The position numbers and the translations under genes were made by a program. Below the pieces are notes generated by a model. It did no database searches. It saw nothing but the letters and a program-made list of their open reading frames with translations, and was not told the DNA's origin. A stretch of DNA of 64,000 nt. Origin: Christensenellaceae bacterium (GTDB lineage Bacteria; Bacillota; Clostridia; Christensenellales; Aristaeellaceae). Of this stretch, positions 59,024-64,000 are shown one piece after another. How positions within the stretch are numbered: the stretch's first letter is position 1; each line of letters opens with the position of its first letter. The stretch is taken from positions 72,921-136,920 of the forward strand of contig JAFLST010000002.1 of the NCBI GenBank assembly GCA_022510815.1, written 5' to 3'.

Positions 59024-60544
59024 TTACTTGCCCCAGAACAACAGCTCGAAGGACGGATACTTCTCGGTGCCCTCCTCGGTCGAGACTTCATACATGCCGG
59101 TGCAGCGTCCATACATGTGCACCTGCGCATCCTCGACGAAGGACGGCACATCCTTCGTTGTGACGACGATGATGTTCTTGTAGCCGGACTTCTTTTTGTC
59201 CATCGCCATGTAGACCAGCCACTCGTCGCCGGACTGCTCGATACTCACGCAGTAAAGATCATAGTGCATGATTCTGCCCGTATAGCCGGTGATCTTGCTG
59301 GTGAGAGTCGAGTAGGCGGGCTTGACGGCTTCGGCGCGGTAGCCGGCCCGGATGTCCTCCTCCGTGATGACACGGGCAGCAGTGGTTTGCAGCCGACGGG
59401 TCTCATAATTCTTCTTGGTGAAGACCAGCGTGATGGTGTAGCTGCCTTCGGCCTTCGTGGGAACCTTGAAGGAGAAGGAGCCGGAATTGTTGGTGCGAAC
59501 CTGCTTGTCATAGACGCCGTCGACAATGCACTGAACGGTGGTCTGACCCATGGTGGTGCCGGAAATGGTCAGCGTGTCGGAGGTGATCTCCGTAGGCAGC
59601 TCGGCGTTCAGGTTGACGGGCAGCAAGGTCTTCTGATAGGTCGTGGTCTCGAAGAAGACTTCCTCTGTGACCACGCCCGCGTTCTCCACCGTGAGGGTCA
59701 TCAGCCAGACGCCTTCGGAGGGGAGCCGCACGTCGAGGGAGAAGCTGCCGTTCTTGGCGACGTCAGTCTCAATGACGGTCGGCTGCGGATCGGACATGCG
59801 CATGACCACGCCCACGATGTGCAGGCCCGCGTCGCCGGTGCCCTTGACGGTGAACTTGCCAGTGTTCGTTTCCCGGGGCGGCTTGCTGGTGAAAACCAGA
59901 TCGGAGGCAACCTCCGGCGGCTTGGCGAGACTGGTGGTGAAGGCGAAGGTCTCCATCACCGCGTCCAGCGCGCGCTTGTCAGCCGTCTTGGAGTCGCGGC
60001 CTATCGCCTGATAATCCAGCGTCACGGTGTAGCCGTTGCGGATGGTGCGGCGCATGTAGCCCTGCGTGGTTCCGGCGGCGGTGGTGCGGGTATACTTGAG
60101 CTCGAGCACGCGGCCGTAGCGCTTGGGCGCGTTCTTCCACTCAGCGGAGCTGAACTTGTAGCCCAGATCACCGAAGTAGGAGCCGTTCGTATGACCATTC
60201 TTGTAGGCGGTGCGCACGGTCGTTTCCTGCTGATCGAGATCGAAATACTGCTGCGCCAGATCATCTTTGACCGCAGTGATCTCCAGACAGGCGTCGTCGG
60301 CGGTGGTCCAAGCCTGAAGGAGCACGCCGCGGGACTGGAAGTCCGCCAGCATGGCATCCACCGTGGTGTTGTGCCGCTCGACCCATTCCGGATGATACTC
60401 GATGTTATCCGCCGTGAGGATGATATAGTCCTCGGGGATGGTCACCTCGGCATGGATCGCGTCAAAGGTGAACGAGTCCGCGCAGGCGGAGACGGGCAGC
60501 AGCGCAAGGAGCGCCAGTAGCAGAATCAAAGCATATTTTCGCAT
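59024..60544 (-). CDS. Exported protein with Ig-like domains (possible lipoprotein)
   Basis: ATG 60544 (506 aa) begins a hydrophobic signal sequence ending LLPVSACADSF. VSAC fits a lipobox, and SACA-D fits a signal-peptidase I site, so lipidation is uncertain. Residues about 25-190 are an uncharacterised domain (FTFDAIHAEVTIPEDYIILTADNIEYHPEWVERH). Two or more Ig-like beta domains follow, with FTVKGTGDAGLHIVGVVMRM and LTISGTTMGQTTVQCIVDG. The last 100 residues contain an OB-like pattern (SGYKNIIVVTTKD...VHMYGRCTGMYEV). I do not recognise the full protein. Confidence 0.6.
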   Translation of the reverse strand: MRKYALILLLALLALLPVSACADSFTFDAIHAEVTIPEDYIILTADNIEYHPEWVERHNTTVDAMLADFQSRGVLLQAWTTADDACLEITAVKDDLAQQYFDLDQQETTVRTAYKNGHTNGSYFGDLGYKFSSAEWKNAPKRYGRVLELKYTRTTAAGTTQGYMRRTIRNGYTVTLDYQAIGRDSKTADKRALDAVMETFAFTTSLAKPPEVASDLVFTSKPPRETNTGKFTVKGTGDAGLHIVGVVMRMSDPQPTVIETDVAKNGSFSLDVRLPSEGVWLMTLTVENAGVVTEEVFFETTTYQKTLLPVNLNAELPTEITSDTLTISGTTMGQTTVQCIVDGVYDKQVRTNNSGSFSFKVPTKAEGSYTITLVFTKKNYETRRLQTTAARVITEEDIRAGYRAEAVKPAYSTLTSKITGYTGRIMHYDLYCVSIEQSGDEWLVYMAMDKKKSGYKNIIVVTTKDVPSFVEDAQVHMYGRCTGMYEVSTEEGTEKYPSFELLFWGK

Positions 60545-60685
60545 CAGTGTCACCAACCTTTTGGATTATGATCGACTTAAAACAGGCGGTATCGGTTAAC
60601 GTGAACAGAAAAACCCATTCCATTATATCACAGGCAAATGCCCGGACGCAACTGCTTATCCATATGTTTTCATTTACCAGTCACT

Positions 60686-61192
60686 TCAGCGCAGCGGGCG
60701 GAAGGGCAGGAGAAAGCGCACCCGTCCGACGATCATCCGCCTGTTCAGCGGGCCCACGGCGCGGCTGTCGCGGGAAGCATCCCGGTTATCGCCCAGAACG
60801 AAGTACTCGTCTTCGCCCAGCAAGACTGGAGGACGCGTGAGGGGCCTGCGCGCTTGCGGACCAAGGTAGTCCTCCCGGAGCGCCTGACCGTCGATGAGCA
60901 CGGAGCCCTCCTCAAAGGCGACGGTCTCGCCGGGCAGGCCCACGACGCGCTTGACCATCAATTGCCGCAGGAAAGGAAGGCGCTTCATCATCCGGCCCGG
61001 GAAAAAGCAGATCACCACGTCGCCTCTCCGCGGTCTTCCCGCGAGGTAATCCCAACGGGAGACGAAGGCCCACTGACCGCTGCGCAACGTCGGCAGCATG
61101 CTCCGGCCCTGAATGCGCGTCAGACAGAAGACATATCGGCGCACGAGCAGCGCGGCAGCAGCGGCAGCCAGCAGATATGCAAGGTCGGTCAT
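60686..61192 (-). CDS. lepB: Signal peptidase I
   Basis: The ORF-track start is a frame shadow of the DUF951 gene. ATG 61192 (168 aa) overlaps that gene's stop (ATGA). One N-terminal helix is followed by GRSMLPTLRSGQW with the catalytic Ser, LMVKRVVGLPGETVAF with the catalytic Lys, and GEDEYFVLGDNRDASRDSRAVGPL. This is the compact S26 type of Gram-positives. It removes signal peptides such as those of the wall proteins in this window. Confidence 0.94.
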   Translation of the reverse strand: MTDLAYLLAAAAAALLVRRYVFCLTRIQGRSMLPTLRSGQWAFVSRWDYLAGRPRRGDVVICFFPGRMMKRLPFLRQLMVKRVVGLPGETVAFEEGSVLIDGQALREDYLGPQARRPLTRPPVLLGEDEYFVLGDNRDASRDSRAVGPLNRRMIVGRVRFLLPFRPLR

Positions 61193-61395
61193 GCGGGATC
61201 GGGCCCTTGACTGATGAGCTTCTTGCGGCGCTTGAGGAAGGTTTCGCGATCCATCATCACGATGCGCCCGCATCCCGAGCACCTGATCTTGATGTCCGCG
61301 CCGGTTCGGGTGACCGTCCACTCGCTGGAGCCGCAGGGGTGCTGCTTGCGGGTCTGCACCACGTCGCCGATGCGGATTTCCTGAGTTGTGTCCAT
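61189..61395 (-). CDS. DUF951 family protein
   Basis: ATG 61395 (68 aa) follows AGGAGG. The family pattern is clear: IRIGDVVQTRKQHPCGSSEWTVTRTGADIKIRCSGCGRIVMMDRETFLKR, with CG and CSGC cysteines that may bind zinc. DUF951 proteins are small and widespread in Firmicutes, with no known function. It is co-transcribed and translationally coupled with lepB. Confidence 0.9.
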   Translation of the reverse strand: MDTTQEIRIGDVVQTRKQHPCGSSEWTVTRTGADIKIRCSGCGRIVMMDRETFLKRRKKLISQGPDPA

Positions 61396-61423
61396 GGGAT
61401 ACCTCCTGTGTACGGTTATCAGT

Positions 61424-61452
61424 ATTATACAGCCTGATCGCCCGAAACGCAA
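61424..61452 (-). promoter_or_regulatory. Promoter of the DUF951-lepB operon
   Basis: On the minus strand TTGCGT and TATAAT are 17 bases apart. Confidence 0.82.
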
Positions 61453-61459
61453 TGAGGCA

Positions 61460-61488
61460 TTGCAATTCTTTTCATTTGTGACTATAAT
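61460..61488 (+). promoter_or_regulatory. Promoter of murI
   Basis: TTGCAA and TATAAT are 17 bases apart. Its -35 lies seven bases from the -35 of the divergent lepB promoter, so polymerases at the two sites may compete. Confidence 0.85.
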
Positions 61489-61517
61489 GGGAATACTGAA
61501 TCGGAGGGGGCGGAGCT

Positions 61518-62312
61518 ATGGCGGACGAGAGGCTCATCGGCGTGTTTGACTCGGGTGTGGGCGGTATCGGCACGCTGGCGGAGATGACGCGGCTGATGCC
61601 TCACGAACGCTTTCTATTCTATGGGGACACGGCCCACGCGCCCTACGGCACCAAGTCCCGGGATGAGGTGCTTGGCTATGTGCGGGAGATCATGGCGCAC
61701 ATGCTGGCGCGGGACGTCAAGGCTGTCGCCATCGCCTGCAACACGGCGACCTCGGTGGCCGCGGCGGAGCTGAGGGCTGCGTATGACCTGCCGATCATCG
61801 GCATCGAACCGGCGCTCAAGCCCGCTCATGAGATGCGCCATGGCGGGAGCATTCTCGTGCTGGCCACGCCCATGACCCTGCGGCTGGATAAGTTCCAGCG
61901 CCTGATGGGCCAATACGGCGAGGGAGCCGTGCCGCTGCCCTGTCCGGGGTTGATGGAGCTGGTGGAACGAGAGGCCTTTGAGCAGGCCAAGCGCTATTTG
62001 ATCGAGCATTTTTCGCCCTATGACATGAGCAGGGTGGACGCGGTGGTGCTGGGCTGCACGCACTATGTGTTCCTGCGACCTGTGCTCGCGGAGATTCTGC
62101 CGGATACGGTGCGGGTGCTCGACGGCAATCTGGGCACGGCGCGGCAGCTCCGGCGCGTGCTGGAGAGCAGGGGAATGCTGCGGGAAGCTGGCGAGGGAAG
62201 CGTCACCTTTGAAACCAGCGGCGACCCGGAAACGGTACTTCCGCAGATGAACCGGCTGATGAGGCGCGCGCGGGAGATCATGGAATATGCGGAAAGCAAC
62301 ATGACGAAATAA
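61518..62312 (+). CDS. murI: Glutamate racemase
   Basis: MurI makes D-glutamate for peptidoglycan. The 264-aa protein has GVFDSGVGGIGTLAEM, FYGDTAHAPYGTKSRDEV, the first catalytic Cys in AIACNTATSVAAAEL, and the second in VVLGCTHYVFLRPVLAEIL. It starts at ATG 61518 behind GGAGGGGG. Confidence 0.96.
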   Translation: MADERLIGVFDSGVGGIGTLAEMTRLMPHERFLFYGDTAHAPYGTKSRDEVLGYVREIMAHMLARDVKAVAIACNTATSVAAAELRAAYDLPIIGIEPALKPAHEMRHGGSILVLATPMTLRLDKFQRLMGQYGEGAVPLPCPGLMELVEREAFEQAKRYLIEHFSPYDMSRVDAVVLGCTHYVFLRPVLAEILPDTVRVLDGNLGTARQLRRVLESRGMLREAGEGSVTFETSGDPETVLPQMNRLMRRAREIMEYAESNMTK

Positions 62313-62399
62313 TCTGTTCAGGTTTATAAAAAATCAACAAAGATACGAAGTGACGAAAAAATTCACTTTTCTTTTGTCAGTTTTCATGATATAATTCTT

Positions 62400-62474
62400 T
62401 CAATAGTGATGGTGGATGCGTTTTGGTTCGTTTCTTTCATCCATGAACGCTATCTTCCGGCTGCTTCAGCCGGA
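62400..62474 (+). promoter_or_regulatory. Promoter -10 and structured leader of the EF-G-like gene
   Basis: TATAAT at 62400-62405 is clear, but no good -35 is visible (TTTTCT at 17 bases is weak). The leader of about 105 bases has a perfect 8-bp hairpin TCCGGCTG-CTT-CAGCCGGA at 62456-62474, and GTGGATG near 62412 can pair with CATCCA near 62438. The rest of 62313-62514 holds no gene. Confidence 0.5.
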
Positions 62475-62514
62475 GGTCTGGCAAGCATCAAAAACAGAAT
62501 AGGAGGAACATATC

Positions 62515-64000
62515 ATGGCTGATATCCTGACAACCAATATCCGGAACATGGTCCTCATGGGACATGGCAGCGTAGGCAAGACGACGCTGACCGAAGCGAT
62601 GCTCTACGCTGCCGGACATATTGACCGCATGGGCAAGGTCGAAGATGGCAACACCGTCACCGACTTCGAGCCCGAAGAGATCCGCCGCAAGTTCTCCATT
62701 TCCGCGGCTGCCGCCCCTGTTGACTGGAACGGCAAGGTTATCAACGTGATCGACGTTCCCGGTTATTTTGATTTCATCGGTGAGGCGATGGGCCCCATGC
62801 GCGTCGCTGAGACCGCGGTTATCGTGATCGACGCGGTCAACGGCCTGAGCGTGGGCGCGGAAAAGGCGTGGGACAACGCTGGTAAGAATGGTCTGGGCCG
62901 CATGTTCGTCATCAACCAGATGGACCGCGACCATGCCGACTTCGAGAAGATCGCCAATCAGCTCCGTGAAAAGTATGGCTCCAGCGTCTGCCCGATCCTG
63001 CTGCCCATCGGTAACGGCCCCGCCTTCCGCGGCGTGGTGAACGTGCTGGACAAGAAGGCCTACGAGGGCGCTTATAAGAAGTCCACCGAGGTGGCGATGC
63101 CCTCCGAGCTGGAAGGGGAGCTGGAAGAATACTATACCTACCTGATCGAGCAGGCCGCTTCCTCCGACGAGGCGCTGATGGAGAAGTATTTTGAATCCGG
63201 CGAGCTGAGCTTCGAGGAGGTCAAGGACGGCTTCCGCAAGGGCATGAAGGAAGGAATGATCGTCCCTGTCGTGGCTGTGTCTGCCGCGACCGGCGTGGGT
63301 ATCGCCCGCATGCTCGACCTGATGGCCAAGTATTTCCCGTCTCCCGCGCATCATGGTCACACGACCATCGGCGTCGACCCCCGCAGCGGCGAGGAAGCCT
63401 CCCGTGTCTGCGCGGATGACCAGCCCTTCTCCGCGTTCATTTACAAGACCATCGCTGACCCCTTCGTCGGCAAGCTGTCGCTGTTCCGCGTGTTCTCGGG
63501 CAAGCTGACCACGTCCACCACGCTGTACAACGTCAACAAGGACAAGACCGAGAAGGCTGGCGGTATCTATATCCTGCGCGGCAAGAAGCAGATCAACAAG
63601 GAGTCCGTGCACGCGGGCGATATCGGAGCGCTGGCGAAGCTGCAGTTCACCCAGACCGGCGATACCCTCTGCGATCCGAACAATCCCATCCAGTATCCGC
63701 CGATCGCGTTCCCGGCGCCCTGCATGAGCAAGGCTGTCTACGCGGCGAAGCAGGGTGAGGAAGACAAGGTCTTCTCCGGCCTGCAGCGCCTGATGGAGGA
63801 AGATCCGTCCATCAGCACCGAGAAGAATACCGAGACCACGGAGACCCTGCTCTCCGGTCAGGGCGAAATGCACCTGGACGTGATCCGCAACAAGCTGGCG
63901 ACCAAGTTCGGCGCCAACGCGGTGCTGCAGGACCCGAAGATTCCGTATCGCGAGACCATCCGCAAGACCATCGACGTGCAGGGCCGCCACAAGAAGCAGT
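62515..64000 (+). CDS. EF-G-like translational GTPase (EF-G2 type), truncated by the window end
   Basis: The plus-strand frame is open from ATG 62515 (behind AGGAGG) to the right edge, 495 codons. Motifs are MGHGSVGKTTLTEA (G1; canonical EF-G has AHIDAGKTT), VIDVPGYFDFIGE (G3; Tyr replaces the usual His) and INQMDRD (G4; Gln replaces Lys of NKxD). Domain II and the start of domain III follow (LSGQGEMHLDVIRNKL). This places it in the EF-G-II/FusA2-like branch, not the canonical EF-G. Function of this branch is poorly defined. Confidence 0.88.
   Translation, partial: MADILTTNIRNMVLMGHGSVGKTTLTEAMLYAAGHIDRMGKVEDGNTVTDFEPEEIRRKFSISAAAAPVDWNGKVINVIDVPGYFDFIGEAMGPMRVAETAVIVIDAVNGLSVGAEKAWDNAGKNGLGRMFVINQMDRDHADFEKIANQLREKYGSSVCPILLPIGNGPAFRGVVNVLDKKAYEGAYKKSTEVAMPSELEGELEEYYTYLIEQAASSDEALMEKYFESGELSFEEVKDGFRKGMKEGMIVPVVAVSAATGVGIARMLDLMAKYFPSPAHHGHTTIGVDPRSGEEASRVCADDQPFSAFIYKTIADPFVGKLSLFRVFSGKLTTSTTLYNVNKDKTEKAGGIYILRGKKQINKESVHAGDIGALAKLQFTQTGDTLCDPNNPIQYPPIAFPAPCMSKAVYAAKQGEEDKVFSGLQRLMEEDPSISTEKNTETTETLLSGQGEMHLDVIRNKLATKFGANAVLQDPKIPYRETIRKTIDVQGRHKKQ

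Noticed and set aside
58403-60520. A 705-codon plus-strand ORF
   Set aside because: It is antisense to the GNAT gene and the exported-protein gene, spans their intergenic hairpin and has no ribosome-binding site or known domain.
62384-62405. TTGTCA as the -35 of the EF-G-like gene
   Set aside because: It is only ten bases from TATAAT, which is too close for a sigma-70 promoter.

Overview
The window is a gene-dense chromosomal segment, GC-rich overall, with almost no intergenic space. It carries no rRNA, tRNA, CRISPR array, transposase or phage gene that I can see. Gene content suggests an anaerobic member of the Clostridia: an Rnf operon, an HndABCD-type NADH/ferredoxin [FeFe]-hydrogenase cluster, pyruvate phosphate dikinase, a CD3324-type HTH domain, a SpoVB-like flippase, a BofC-like protein, DUF6062, DUF951, a YugP-like protease and a THF riboswitch. 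The high GC and the many secreted peptidoglycan-binding and SH3b proteins would fit a Christensenellales- or Oscillospirales-like lineage. That placement is inference; no marker gene is present to fix it.

Layout. 1-2.4 kb: the end of NAD kinase, argR and recN. 2.5-7.3 kb: rnfCDEAB with no rnfG in the operon. 7.4-11.2 kb: a stand-alone 5'-3' exonuclease and ppdK. 11.4-18.3 kb: mixed housekeeping genes on both strands, including purB followed by an MIF-like tautomerase, a nucleotidyltransferase, a SpoVB-like flippase, a dCMP deaminase, DUF6062 and a SPOR protein. 18.4-27.1 kb: a continuous plus-strand hydrogenase locus. It runs DRTGG, HATPase, HydS-like [FeFe]-hydrogenase, DRTGG, PHP, HydC, HATPase, [2Fe-2S] protein, HydB, HydA. 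27.2-33.6 kb: CorA, YugP protease, acyltransferase, an unexported GH5, GNAT, prolyl-tRNA deacylase-like, HAD and M29-like genes. 33.7-37.6 kb: a phosphofructokinase, an ApgM-like mutase, a BofC-like protein and a phosphatase. 37.7-46.5 kb: cell envelope genes, namely a nine-repeat peptidoglycan-binding protein, an HTH-ParB-like fusion, and an M16-FHA-RodA-PbpA operon. 46.5-51.3 kb: HAD, deoB, punA, an SDR and a D,D-carboxypeptidase. 51.4-64 kb: two secreted wall-associated proteins, a THF riboswitch with folT, nth, CmpB-like, DUF402, an AT-rich membrane gene, GNAT, a lipoprotein-like secreted protein, lepB/DUF951, murI and a truncated EF-G-like GTPase.

Physiology inferred from these genes. 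HydABC would couple H2 to NADH plus reduced ferredoxin, and Rnf would couple ferredoxin:NAD+ electron transfer to an ion gradient. PPDK and an unusual phosphofructokinase point to glycolysis that may involve pyrophosphate. DeoB and PunA salvage nucleosides, and FolT imports folate under THF control. The least understood part is the set of signalling-type genes inside the hydrogenase locus: two ATPase domains of the anti-sigma/histidine-kinase type, two DRTGG domains, a PHP phosphoesterase, and a hydrogenase homologue lacking the usual proton-relay cysteine. They look like a redox or H2 sensing module built into the operon.

Promoters are unusually legible. More than a dozen sigma-70-like sites have exactly 17-bp spacers, several of them back-to-back between divergent genes. 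Start codons were moved from the ORF-track start wherever a Shine-Dalgarno sequence (SD), a family N-terminus or a signal peptide favoured another codon.
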